Shown piece by piece: positions 1 through 9,808 of a DNA stretch of 64,000 nt. The translations under genes and the position numbers were made by a program. The notes under the pieces were generated by a model. That model was not told the DNA's origin. It worked only from the letters and a program-made list of their open reading frames with translations, and ran no database searches. The stretch covers positions 21,187,308 to 21,251,307 of the forward strand of contig NC_049979.1 in the NCBI RefSeq assembly GCF_000003815.2, written 5' to 3'. This DNA comes from Branchiostoma floridae. Its lineage: Eukaryota; Chordata; Leptocardii; Amphioxiformes; Branchiostomatidae. The number at the start of each line of letters is the position of its first letter. The stretch's first letter is position 1.

Positions 1-35
1 CACTTTTAAAAGTTTTGTTTCACTTCATGTCATAG

Positions 36-206
36 AAATATCATGTGCAAGTCTGGACGCTCCTCTCAATGGTGGTATCACTGGGTTCAACCAGTATGGA
101 GACACGGTGACATTTGACTGCAGCATTGGGTTTGAGCTGGTGGGCGACCAGACCAGGACTTGTCAGAGTGACCAGCAGTGGAATGGAACACAACCATACT
201 GTCAAA
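36..206 (+). CDS. Gene A exon 1: CCP/sushi domain (class H)
   Basis: The acceptor AG is at 34-35 and the donor GTAGGC starts at 207; phase 1 in and out. The 56 full codons run from SCASLDAPLNGG to TQPYCQ and hold the four CCP cysteines and the Trp between Cys3 and Cys4 (CQSDQQW). It is the near twin of gene B exon 60105-60275. The 231-bp intron that follows shows nothing notable. Confidence 0.88.
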
Positions 207-3200
207 GTAGGCCAAAACCAATCCTAAGATTCTGAAAAAACAATCATTTAAGCCATATTGTCTATTTGTGGTAAATTTTTCATAAGAAAAGCACAACTTT
301 ACAATCATGCATGTCAACAAAATTCTATAAGCTACATTGTACCGGTACCCACCCCTAGACCTGACAGTCCTATAGCAAAAGAAGCAGAAATAATGTCTAG
401 TAAAAGACTGAGTATAAAACATTTGTTGACCCATTAGGACTGCAGTGTCCACAGCTGGGTATGATCACAAATGGTGGCTTCACTGGTGGCTTGCATTATG
501 GTGACTATGCCTCTTTCATGTGCAATGCTGGGTATGAACTTCAGGGTAATAACACCGCAGTTTGCATGGAAAACGGACAATGGAGCAATCCAGAACCTTC
601 ATGCATAGGTAGGCAGCTACAATTGCTCATCCATATACATTAGTCTAGTATTGACATGAACACGTAATTCTTACACCACTACCTTTAAAAAACGGTATCA
701 AATCCAGCATCAGTAAATCCCAGAGATAAGCACATTAGATACCAGTAATTTCAATGGCATAGGTTCAAATCCCACTGCTGCAACCATGTTGTGCCCTGAT
801 GTCTGGAAATCCCTGACAAGACCTTGATAACATAGTTTATAATGCAGCAGTCCTAGTGGGATCAAAAGAGGTGACATCGTTTAGTCAAGATGAAGGTAAT
901 ACTAAAAGATTCTGTATGAATTTAATGAAACAAATTTAATCTTATTTTTCAGAACATTGGCTATCATTTCATCCCACTTACAATGTTAAACTGTACATTT
1001 CTCGTACCCTTCAGCAAAGGAATGTCCTCCCCTAACAGCCCCACAAGATGGTACTATGACTGGGACCTATTTTGTGGGTGACAGGGTGACTTTCTCCTGC
1101 AAGACTGGCTTTAACTTGGTGGGCAACACCATCATAGTGTGCAAGGACTCTCTATCATGGAGTGGTACTACACCAAAATGTGAATGTAAGTATTGATGTT
1201 CATGATATCACAGAAGAGTTAGACTTTAACAATTTTCTTTTAGATAGTCTTTTTGGCATTAATCTGCAATTGAAAGAATTAGACATTAATCTGCAATTGA
1301 AAGAATTAGAAAGGACTGAAAAAGAGATTCTCTTTTTTCAATGAATAGTAAAGTAAGACAATTTGAAGTCCATTTTTTTGCATAAAATCTTGTGTATTTC
1401 TGCAATGTCAATCTAAACTAAGGTTCTTCTTTTTTCTTCCTTGAAATAAAGGTGTTACTTGTCCCTCACTTCTTGCCCCTGTCTATGGGATTGTTAGAGG
1501 CCCAGGGAATACTTATGGGGATACAGTGACCATTTCATGTGAACCTGGATATGACCTCATTGGTGACAGCGTCAGGACATGTGAAGCCAGCGGACTGTGG
1601 AGTGGCTACGCGCCTCTTTGTCAAAGTGAGACATTTATTGTGACGTTCCATAATATATGTGTTACCTATATAGCACTTATACGGAAACACTCATAAGCAG
1701 GCATTTCATATAATGTTGAAAGAGTGGTGTTCAGGAAAAAATCTTATTGTCCTGGTAATTAGTCACACATTTTATAAGGCATATTGTAGAATTAATAGTC
1801 TTTTTATGAATATAGATTAATTTAAGAGTTATGAAATTTACCTTACTTCTAGTGCACCTAACTCGATGTAATGTACCAGATCAAGTTCACTTGTTATTGT
1901 TGAGAAATATCCAGAATTGGTTCAAGATGTATTCTCCCGATTGATATCAGCAGCAGTGTAAAAATTGTACCTTTCATTCCCTTGCTTTCTCGATGGAAAG
2001 TTAACGATTTTTCTTATCTACCAACAGGGAAATGCTGTAGTGCACTTTCCATTCCATTTGGTGATTATTCGGGAACTGTCTGCTACAACGACACTGTCAC
2101 CATCAACTGTGACCCTGGTTATGAAGTGTTTGGAGCCCCAAAGGCAACGTGTGAAGAGACTGGTCAATGGGACACTGCAGCTCCCCAGTGTCAAAGTAAG
2201 TAAGCAGTCCAGTGTGTCAACAGACTCAAGATGTTGAGATTTTGTCTCTTTTGACTTTTCAAAGATTTTTGGTGCCATGAAAAAGTGAATTTTTTGTGCT
2301 ATTCTGCCGGTACAGACTGTTACATAATCAATTATCTGTTTCTACTTTTTCTAAACCTCAAATTTTGCATGAGACATGGTCTGCATCGCCAAGGTATTTT
2401 TTTTAACTCCACACTTGTTTTACATTTTGCCCAGAGGTGTGCTGTGACAGTTCTCTGGTGATTCCCAATGGCCAGTTGACTACTCCACACGGCAACTGTT
2501 TCAATGCTGTGGGTCAGGTGGAATGCTCAGTTGGCTACACAGTAAATGGAAACAACCTCCTCTACTGTAATGCAAGTGGACAATGGGAAGGAGAGATGCC
2601 CAAATGTGACCGTAAGAACACTATGATTTCTATCACGATATCCGCCGTGCCACATGTGTAAGATTATGATCATTATGTTATCAACCCCAGTCTTCTTTGA
2701 AATGGGGTTTATATAAACTTGTGCATTATGTTCAATAGATAACTACAATAGAATTACCATGGTATCATGCATTGCATGTGATTCCATAGTGCCTTTGTTG
2801 ATCTTTTAGAGTCACAATCACAAAGCTGACCATTAATCTTTTGCTGACGAAAAAGCGGATGACAAAAGCAGCCTAAACAGACTTTTTTTATTGCATGGAG
2901 ACAAAGTTAAAGAAAAGCTTAGCATAAACAATTTCAATTCTAAGTTAATCGTCATGACTTTATCCACTGCTACATTTCTTTTCAAATGTGGGCATTTTCT
3001 CTCCATCTCACAGTGAAGTGCTGTGGAGATCCAGGATCCATTCGAGATGGCGCAGTAAGCTTTACGGGGGAGTGTTATGGTGATGTTGCAACCTACTCAT
3101 GTAACAGTGGATTCTCTCTCGTTGGCAACGCATCTTACACATGTTCTCCCAGTGGTGACTGGGGACCATCGCCTTATTGCCAACGTGAGGAAAATAATAA

Positions 3201-6200
3201 TAATTTTTCACAAGGAACTCATAGATCAACACAATTCTAAATTCATCTTCAAACTCATGTATGACCTTTTCTCTGCGGGCAGGAAGCTGGAAGTCAACTG
3301 GGATGTAGTCACTTTAAGTGTTAATTTCAGCTTATGAGTTCTTCAAAGATTATTTTTCACTTGTGCTTAACATCAAATAACTTTCTTGTGGTGATTCGGG
3401 ACTTGCAAAATCCCGTACTATGTACGTTAAGTTATCAAATTCTATATGGATTGTTACATTGTAGTTTAGAACGCTTAAAGATTTATTGCCTGTATTTTTC
3501 TGAACAAACAGTTGCTTTTGATAAATTTAGCAAACATTACATAGTACAGAAAATGTAGTAGCCATTTGTGGCATCATCAGTAATGCTTACAGTACTCATT
3601 CCTTTTTAGCTTATAATCTGTGTGACAGAAGTACTCTGGCTCAGCCGCATGGAGGCACCAAGCAGATGCACTGCACACTGGGACGGAGTACTCCAACCAT
3701 AACCAAGCCATGTACGAATGTAGTGCTGCAACAGGCTGGATGTGGAAGGTCCGTCTCTATTTGCCTGGTGGCATGAGTATTTTCCAGTCTGTCAATGTTG
3801 GAGTGTGTTCTTCTGGTAAGTATGGCAAATGCCACAGTGAAAATTTGTACTACACGCAATAGAAGTGTTAGCTGTATCAGGTTTTCAGTAGCTTTGTACA
3901 CATAAGTAACCATGTTGCACTCAATACAATTATTTTCTATCATAATAACAAAGGAGGCATCTACTAGACTCACTGTATGGAGAGTATGGTGTATGGTGAT
4001 CACTAATGATGCAATATCTTTGACACTCATTATTCAGAAAAGTCCCTAACGCATTATGTTAAATTTAATCTCAATTCAAGTACACTCGACAATGAGTTCT
4101 GTCACAAATCATGAAAGATTGAAATGATTAATGAAAAGTCTGACTTTTTTCTCACTTTATTTTCTGATCCTCCACAGCCTACATTAACCCGTTTGCTGCG
4201 GTGGTTGCTAGTGGTCTGACCATCACCATGTCGGGACCTGTTGACATGGCAGCTATAGAGACGGAGATGAAGCACTACCTGCTCGACCATAACCTCTGCA
4301 CTCTGCCATGTCAGGTGGGTTTTCGCTCTCGCAAAATCTGCGTTGTGCCCTCCTCCCCATAGGGCACTGGCTAAGCAAATTTTAGAATCATGGCAAATGC
4401 GAATTGATATCATTGCATTTGATGCAGATCATACATATTGTCATGTCAAGTCTCAAAATTCTGCCAAGTACTCTGAGATTGCCATTTTAAAATCTTGAGA
4501 ATGCCACAATAACAGTACATGTTAATGGTGCCTTTTCAAGACTGTCTTGATCATCAGGATATCTTAAGTGTGCATACTCGCTGTGTAGTAAATTTTTTTA
4601 ATTTGAATTTCATTGTGTCTCTTTTCAATGTGGCAGACTTACAGAGTACCCAATTGAATTATTAATAACAGAATTTTCAGATTTGGTCTCTAATCTAACA
4701 TTTTGTGTTGATTTCAGGTTGGCAACATCGATCTGCAAATTGATCCTATGGCCAGAGTTGGGCCATGGGCAAAGAATGCAAGATCCAACAGCCGTGTCTT
4801 GATGTCGATCCAACTGTTCTCCTATGCAGATGAAAGCCTCATCACTCCAACTAACACAGTTCAAATGGAGTGGGTTCGACTGGCTGGAGAACTCAGGTAC
4901 TGTTCTTGTACTTGATGCTTCAGCGATATCTCTGACATTTAGTTCTTGGTTTAGTCAGACACTGCCTCTGGAGCTACTTTCAGATTATTAATATATGACA
5001 ACCTTTATGTAATTCTATGGGAAGGATGGATACTCAATATGCTGCAGCCTAAAATATATCATTCCATCTTTTGTGGGTTTGTTTTAGTGAGGTGCTGACA
5101 ACTCTGGACGAACCAGGAGGGATTGGTCTGAGAGTCCAGGGAATGGATATGGTGCTCCATGCTGAAAACATGCAGATCTCCCCTCCCAGTCTGGGATGTC
5201 AGGAGGGAGAAGTACTCGAAGGGGTTCAGTGTAGTATGTTTGTTTGTTTGTTCAGTTATTATATTTCACTGGATTCACAAAAAATCTAAAAAAATTAACC
5301 CCCATAAAACAACAATTAAGGCAAAATAAAATGACTATGATAATATATTTCACTGGAGTTGCTACAATTTTTCAAAAGGGACTCCCATCTTGAAGTCATG
5401 TAGATCTAGAAATGATGTAAATCTATTTCACAACACCAACAGAGTTTGTTATCAATAGTGGAACACAATTGTCTCTTGGCTTACAATACATCCAGTCTTT
5501 TATTCTAGACATTTGGATACTGAGGGGTTTTTTTTCTTCACACAACTAAAAGTACTTGCCAGAGGTTTTACTACTACCCTGCTTGTGAGCAAAATGACTG
5601 GAGGACAATAACTACTTTTCACCACTAGTTGGCACTGCAGAAAGAGGAAAGCCGGCCCAAACATGACCCGCTGAATTTATTGACAAAAGTTGACCTGTTG
5701 ACTTATGAACCATTTCATCAAGATTGCAAATAATTTAATATTACACTTAACATTGCATTGGCAATGTATAGGATCAAGTTATTGTAGGTTGCGCTATGAA
5801 AAACTCTAATATTGTAAATTTTGTTTTTTTTCTTTTTTCACAGGGCAATGTGGCCTAGGCACGTACTATGATATGTATGAGAACGACTGTCGCCCGTGTC
5901 CGTACGCTACTTACCAGGATGAGTTAGCACAAACTGAGTGCAAACCATGTAAGGAGGGGACCACAACTGCTGGAATGAGTGCCCGCAACTCCACCCAATG
6001 TCAAGGTACGATTGATATTGAAACAAGAAATCTTTTTTAAAACGCTGTGCCTTGCCGCGTATTTTATGTTATTTTGGTAAGTTAGACTAGATTCTACGCT
6101 TAAAAATCCACAGTTCCACATGTCGCCCCCCTCCCCCCTCATTATCATAATTTATGTCAGATGAATTATTGGCACATTAAACAGGTTTTGTAAAACTTTT

Positions 6201-9200
6201 TGACCCACAATGAATATGCATTATTTTTTATTACAAACTAAGTTCCTTCTGATGCAATTTGTGATATATATTTATATAAACATGGTGAGTTAAAGCGTAG
6301 ATTTATTACGCTGGACCACATACAGTAACATGCGTCTAGAAGAGCGTTTTAATACTCGCCTGGAATGTACCATTGTCTAACTAAGCCATGAAACTCGGCA
6401 AGGAAAGAAGGGCCTTTGGAAGGGGCTTTGGAAGGGCTGGGTTAACAGGTCCGTCCATCCATGGAACCATGGAAGAAAGCTGGCGTAAAGCCTTGCCGGC
6501 GGCAAGGCAAAAATTGTAGTGCTTTTATCTTTGCAGTTTTCATGGTGCCTCTCCACCACAAAAAGTTCTCACCACTGCAGTATTGTTTTGAAAGCAAACT
6601 TCACATATTACAAGAAAATAAATTCAGTACCTATCTTGTTGTCCAGCTGTAACTAAAGTTGTATGATGTTAGATTTACAGGAAACTTAAGAATTGCTTAA
6701 ATCTACAATAATAACAAGTCAAACGAAGAACTTGTGAAACAAGGTTACTGTTGGTTGACCAATAATAGTTGGTACCAATCAGAATTTACCAACATGTGTA
6801 TCTATATGTATGTATAAAGTACTACTTACTTATTTTGTGTATGCACCCAGTTTCAGTTCATAATTCCTTATATACATTTCCAGACTTTACTAACTCAGAC
6901 AATTCAGTGTTTTCAGTTCACCCTTCTTATGACGATGGAGTTCTAATGATAGATACTTTCAGCACCAAGGACAGGTCCATGTGTTGGAATCGGTCATCTG
7001 AAATTTCAGCTATTACAAAGCCAGTCCTCAATACTTGAATCAAAATTGAAAGTACGGACATTAGTACCTTTAATATATACAACAAATAATCATTACAGAT
7101 TTCAGCACAAATGGCAGATGTAGATCTTCTGGCAATCTAAAATTCTAGGCCTTATTACTTGAAAAAAATTAGAACTATTGACAAGAGTATTGTTTTGTCT
7201 TGACTTTGCTGCTGTCTAGCTTTCGCTGAGTGTAACTGTGGCATCCATCCCTGCAAGCTGACCGATGCAGCGGGATACGTCTGTGATTGTCTGAATGGGT
7301 ACCAAGAGGAGGATATTGCAGGGGAATTACTGTGCAAAGGTACATTATCTTTCACCTATTGTACATGTACATATATCATATATTTTTAGCATGCCAACAT
7401 GCTGTTAGGAGATTTGCATAATTTTTTGATAATAGATCTTGTGAGATGTATCTAGGACACCAGAACTATCTCCACAAGAAAAAAATGTCTATCCTATGCC
7501 GGTATTCCATAACAATCGTACTTTGTTGTTACACACAACATCATAATTTAAAGTCCCCAAGTACTGTTGATAGAAGCAACTTCACGTACATAAAAATCTG
7601 TTACAGTAGTAGCTTTACAATACAAATAATAATGGTAGAAATGTTTGCTTGACATGTAGTCGAGTCTTCCTCTTCTTTCATCATCATCATTTTGAAATTA
7701 TGTAAACTCCAGGTTGTACGTTAAATTATTTCTAGCTAGAAAAAGAATCAACTGTACCAAAATTTGTGCGATTTCCTATGTCGTGTACAGACATTGATGA
7801 GTGTATGCAGCCAGACATTTGTCCCAACGCTGCATGCTACAACCGCCCAGGGACCTACTCCTGCCAATGCTTACCAGGATTTGAGGAGCCAACCTGTATT
7901 GGTAGGCAATTCATTTTAAAAATTATAGGAAATGGTCGGAAAGATTTTATAATTAACTAACTACGTTGATTTTCTACATATTCCAAGATTAAGAGCAATC
8001 AACATGTTTCCATTCCACTTTTGCCGGTGCGTAGCACCGGCTTTGAGACGGGAGAAGCGGTTCTTTCAACCATTCGTTTGGTTTGCATGGATCGGTCAAT
8101 TTAACCAAACCCTTCTAATAGCACTTCTATACGCGTGATTGCGTAATTGAGTCAGCTTGACCGAGTGGTCTTGCGATTTGCTTTTGCATCCGTGGATCGT
8201 GGGTTCGAACCCCACTTGTAACAATTTTTTTTCTTTGTTAGACAAATCTGATATAATGTTTTTTTAATAGAAGAAAGATCAATTCAGTAATTCGATGCTT
8301 AAAAACTATTTTTTCATGTGATTTTGTTTAACATCCAGGCTTTTTCCAAAATACGCACCGGCCAGCTTTTTTTCAGAAGCTTTCTTGTTTCTTTTAAATG
8401 TTTTGTCACAAAGTGCTTTGTTTAGTTGGTTCTAAGTCATCATTTCTGTCAATGTATTTTTGTCACATAAAATTATTGATCATTTTGGCCCACAGATATC
8501 GATGAGTGTCAGTACGTGGGTTTCTGCCCAGACAACTCCCAATGTACCAACACACCGGGCAGCTACAACTGCACCTGTCTACCTGGACATTACGGACCCA
8601 ACTGTGAAGGCAAACACAACTTTATATACCTCTCACTGACAGTATCCATACCAAAATTGAATTTCCTACCCAGTTACAGTAGATTTGAAGTGGATGAGTG
8701 CTGTTTTGTGCTGTGATTAAATATTTTGCCCAGACGTACTATCCTGCATACAGCATATTAGTTTATGAATCATTGAAAAAATATGAATTGCAAACGTACC
8801 ATGCAATTTGTCACATATCTATTCAATACATGCATGTATTCTATGTTTTCGTGTATTTTTCCTGGTATTGTAATATGCTGTTCACAATATCATGTTGTAC
8901 TACGCATTTATAATGCTTCAATTCAAGGAATGGCTGAAAACTGGAGTGACAGTCTGCTATAACATACTTTTCAACAAATTCATACATATACGCTCATTTT
9001 ATTAGAAGTATCTGGTATGGTAACCGTTCAATGACTATAATCTTTGCAGAGTGTACACCATTCCAGGGTAACTGCTACTCCGTGTCAGAAACCCCCGGGT
9101 CGTATGACCAGGCCAAGCAGGAGTGTAACGACAGGGGCGGGATTCTGGCGGTCATCAAGGACCAGATGACCCAAGACTTCTTCATCCAGCTCCTGTCAGT

Positions 9201-9808
9201 GGACAACAAGGACGTCTGGTTTGGGTTGTCCGATGAGCAGGGCACTGGACAGTGGCAGTGGAGTGATGGAACTACCCTTGACAGTAACGCCTACACTTTC
9301 TGGGCCAATAGTGAGTTTGATATCTATCTATCAACAACCATTAAGACATTCAATAACACGCCATCATTATGCCCTAAGGAAGGTTGTTAAGAAATCTCAG
9401 TCGATGAAATCCCATTGTGTCAATAAGAACCTAGAATGCATTCGATTCACCATCCTATCCTGATGAAGCTTAAGTCAAGGGAATACGATAATGCCTCTAT
9501 ATCATATTTTCATAAAGGATGGAAGTTTGAGATTTGTGACTGATTTTTTTCAAACATGCATTCATGATCTCTGCTATCTTGGCCTTATTTTAATGTCTAT
9601 GTAGAATAAGAAAAAATACAGATATATAAAATGATAGTTTTGGTACCATGGTTAACATGTAACACGGTAGTTTCTTAATTACTCTTTTTGCGCAGACGAG
9701 CCCAACGGTAATGGAAACTGCATCCACCTCTGGCCACCTGTCGGATTCCACTGGGATGACATGGGATGTTCCAGCACCACCTACCACATCTGCCAGTTCA
9801 CTTTCTAG
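36..9808 (+). CDS. Gene A, 3' part: secreted CCP / GCC2-GCC3 / EGF / C-type lectin mosaic protein (17 exons, 5' end outside window)
   Basis: The spliced reading frame stays open across 17 exons: 36-206, 438-608, 1015-1185, 1452-1625, 2028-2195, 2435-2611, 3014-3184, 3645-3815, 4178-4314, 4718-4896, 5088-5230, 5844-6005, 7220-7339, 7791-7901, 8496-8609, 9050-9310 and 9696-9808. That is 2,714 nt, or 903 residues plus the TAG in window. Order: seven CCP domains, about 200 residues of unknown fold, one GCC2/GCC3 domain, one EGF-like and two calcium-binding EGF domains, and a C-terminal C-type lectin. No transmembrane segment precedes the stop, so a secreted protein is expected. The GCC2/GCC3, EGF and CCP modules recall SVEP1/polydom, but no pentraxin or VWA module is seen here, so I give no symbol. 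Exon 1 belongs to the cassette-final class H of gene B, so more CCP exons should lie upstream of position 1. The start of exon 8 is the weak point of the model. Confidence 0.75.
438..608 (+). CDS. Gene A exon 2: CCP/sushi domain
   Basis: The acceptor is ...CATTAG at 437 and the donor GTAGGC starts at 609. The domain begins LQCPQLGMITNGGF and ends WSNPEPSCI, with four Cys and a conserved Trp. Its twin is 60865-61035, with a few substitutions (for example GGF to GDF and PEPSC to PAPLC). The following 406-bp intron is also duplicated at 61036-61506 and holds no other feature I can name. Confidence 0.88.
1015..1185 (+). CDS. Gene A exon 3: CCP/sushi domain
   Basis: The acceptor is CTTCAG at 1014 and the donor GTAAGT starts at 1186. 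The domain begins KECPPLTAPQDGTM and ends SGTTPKCE, with four Cys and WSG. Its twin is 61507-61677. The following intron carries a 27-bp tandem duplication that the gene B copy lacks. Confidence 0.88.
1257..1310. repeat. 27-bp tandem duplication in gene A intron 3
   Basis: Two exact 27-bp units lie at 1257-1283 and 1284-1310. The matching gene B intron has a single unit near 61750, so the doubling came after the gene duplication or was lost in the other copy. Confidence 0.85.
1452..1625 (+). CDS. Gene A exon 4: CCP/sushi domain
   Basis: The acceptor is AATAAAG at 1451 and the donor GTGAGA starts at 1626. The domain begins VTCPSLLAPVYG and ends GYAPLCQ. The motif YGDTVTISCEPGYDL and the Trp in SGLWSG are typical CCP core positions. 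Its twin is 61911-62084. The 402-bp intron after it is also duplicated and otherwise featureless. Confidence 0.88.
2028..2195 (+). CDS. Gene A exon 5: CCP/sushi domain with six cysteines
   Basis: The acceptor is CAACAG at 2027 and the donor GTAAGT starts at 2196. The domain starts with adjacent cysteines (KCCSA) and has an extra Cys in GTVCYND before the usual Cys2 (TINCDPGY), making six in all. An extra disulfide is likely, as in the six-Cys sushi repeats of selectins. Its twin is 62494-62661. Confidence 0.86.
2435..2611 (+). CDS. Gene A exon 6: CCP/sushi domain with six cysteines
   Basis: The acceptor is TGCCCAG at 2434 and the donor GTAAGA starts at 2612. It carries VCCDSS, an extra Cys in HGNCFNAV, and then the usual VECSVGY, LYCNASGQW and PKC. 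Its twin is 62901-63077. An N-glycosylation sequon lies at NAS. The 402-bp intron that follows is duplicated in gene B and shows nothing else. Confidence 0.86.
3014..3184 (+). CDS. Gene A exon 7: CCP/sushi domain with six cysteines
   Basis: The acceptor is CTCACAG at 3013 and the donor GTGAGG starts at 3185. KCCGDPG and an extra Cys in GECYGDV precede TYSCNSGFSLVG, TCSPSGDW and PYC. Its twin is 63451-63621. Recognisable similarity to gene B runs on into the next intron until the window ends. Confidence 0.87.
3645..3815 (+). CDS. Gene A exon 8: first part of an unidentified extracellular region (start uncertain)
   Basis: The donor GGTAAGT after 3815 is clear. The open frame runs from about 3645 to VGVCSS and includes NQAMYECSAATGWMWKV. 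An acceptor CTCAG at 3644 keeps phase 1 and the frame. A stronger pyrimidine-rich acceptor (TTTTTAG) lies at 3609. From there, another frame reads LCDRSTLAQPHGG and then TKQMHC, which looks like the missing domain start. The two frames join only if one base is missing near 3685-3697. So either exon 8 starts at 3645, or it starts at 3610 and the sequence carries a 1-nt deletion. Confidence 0.55.
4178..4314 (+). CDS. Gene A exon 9: unidentified extracellular region, part 2
   Basis: The acceptor is CTCCACAG at 4177 and the donor GTGGGT starts at 4315; phase 1 in, phase 0 out. It encodes YINPFAAVVASGLTITMSG and ends LCTLPCQ. The alternation of hydrophobic strands suggests a compact beta-rich or alpha/beta fold. 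I do not recognise the family. The 403-bp intron after it is plain. Confidence 0.8.
4718..4896 (+). CDS. Gene A exon 10: unidentified extracellular region, part 3
   Basis: The acceptor is ATTTCAG at 4717 and the donor GTACTG starts at 4897; phase 0 in, phase 2 out. It encodes VGNIDLQIDPMARVG and ends VQMEWVRLAGEL. It has no cysteine, unlike the surrounding modules. Confidence 0.8.
5088..5230 (+). CDS. Gene A exon 11: unidentified extracellular region, part 4
   Basis: The acceptor is GTTTTAG at 5087 and the donor GTAGTA starts at 5231; phase 2 in, phase 1 out. It encodes EVLTTLDEPGGIGLRVQG and closes with PPSLGCQEGEVLEGVQ. The change of intron phases in exons 9-11 marks this region as one ancient multi-exon domain rather than a shuffled phase 1-1 module. 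The 613-bp intron after it shows nothing I can name. Confidence 0.8.
5844..6005 (+). CDS. Gene A exon 12: GCC2/GCC3 (ephrin-receptor-like) cysteine-rich domain
   Basis: The acceptor is TTCACAG at 5843 and the donor GTACGA starts at 6006; phase 1-1. The pattern CGLGTYYD, then CRPCPYATYQDE, then ECKPCKEGTTT and ending in C is the GCC2/GCC3 signature of SVEP1, SCUBE and ephrin receptors. The 1,214-bp intron that follows has no exon-like frame. It contains one copy of the GTCCTTGGTGCTGA-type motif (minus strand, near 6959-6976). Confidence 0.88.
7220..7339 (+). CDS. Gene A exon 13: EGF-like domain
   Basis: The acceptor is CTGTCTAG at 7219 and the donor GTACAT starts at 7340. Six cysteines are spaced as ECNCGIHPCKL, GYVCDCLNGY and a final LLC. 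It lacks the DxDE calcium-binding start seen in the next two exons. The 451-bp intron that follows is featureless. Confidence 0.83.
7791..7901 (+). CDS. Gene A exon 14: calcium-binding EGF domain
   Basis: The acceptor is GTGTACAG at 7790 and the donor GTAGGC starts at 7902. It begins DIDEC, and CYNRPGTYSCQC fits the CxNxxxx(F/Y)xCxC Asn/Asp hydroxylation consensus. Both are marks of a calcium-binding EGF. Confidence 0.9.
8022..8363. mobile_element. Short interspersed element with CCGGTGCGTA-type inverted ends
   Basis: A perfect 17-bp hairpin at 8024-8040 (CCGGTGC GTA GCACCGG) is matched by TACGCACCGG near 8352-8361, giving inverted ends about 340 bp apart. A tRNA-like segment lies inside. 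The pieces suggest a small non-autonomous insertion in the intron of gene A. Exact ends are uncertain. Confidence 0.45.
8151..8223 (+). pseudogene. tRNA-like sequence (pseudogene or SINE head)
   Basis: An A-box-like TGACCGAGTGG (8158-8168) and a B box GGGTTCGAACCC (about 8200-8212) with a five-pair T stem are present. The 5' and 3' acceptor strands do not pair and the anticodon arm is irregular, so this is not a working tRNA gene. Confidence 0.5.
8496..8609 (+). CDS. Gene A exon 15: calcium-binding EGF domain, GC donor
   Basis: The acceptor is CCCACAG at 8495. The domain starts DIDECQYVGFC, and CTNTPGSYNCTC fits the hydroxylation consensus; it ends with NCE. The phase needed to join the lectin exon puts the donor at 8610-8611. 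That donor is GC, not GT, so this would be a GC-AG intron. No GT nearby gives the right phase. Confidence 0.78.
9050..9310 (+). CDS. Gene A exon 16: C-type lectin domain, N-terminal two thirds
   Basis: The acceptor is TTTGCAG at 9049 and the donor GTGAGT starts at 9311. Landmarks in order: CTPFQGNCY, AKQECNDRGGILA, VWFGLSDEQGTGQWQW (the WIGL and EW positions), SDGTTLDSN, FWAN. This is a long-form C-type lectin with the extra N-terminal Cys pair. Confidence 0.9.
9696..9808 (+). CDS. Gene A exon 17: C-type lectin domain end with EPN motif; stop codon
   Basis: The acceptor is TTGCGCAG at 9695. The exon opens DEPNGNGNC. EPN is the motif linked to calcium-dependent mannose-type sugar binding. It is followed by FHWDDMGC, where WDD takes the usual WND place, then YHICQFTF and TAG at 9806-9808. 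Both halves of a calcium site are present, so real lectin activity is plausible. Confidence 0.9.

Noticed and set aside
8151-8223. Working tRNA gene
   Set aside because: A and B boxes are present, but the acceptor strands do not pair and the anticodon arm is irregular, so it is listed as a tRNA-like pseudogene.
7766-8716. SVEP1 orthologue call for gene A
   Set aside because: CCP, GCC2/GCC3 and EGF modules are shared, but no VWA, HYR or pentraxin domain is seen here and the protein ends in a C-type lectin.
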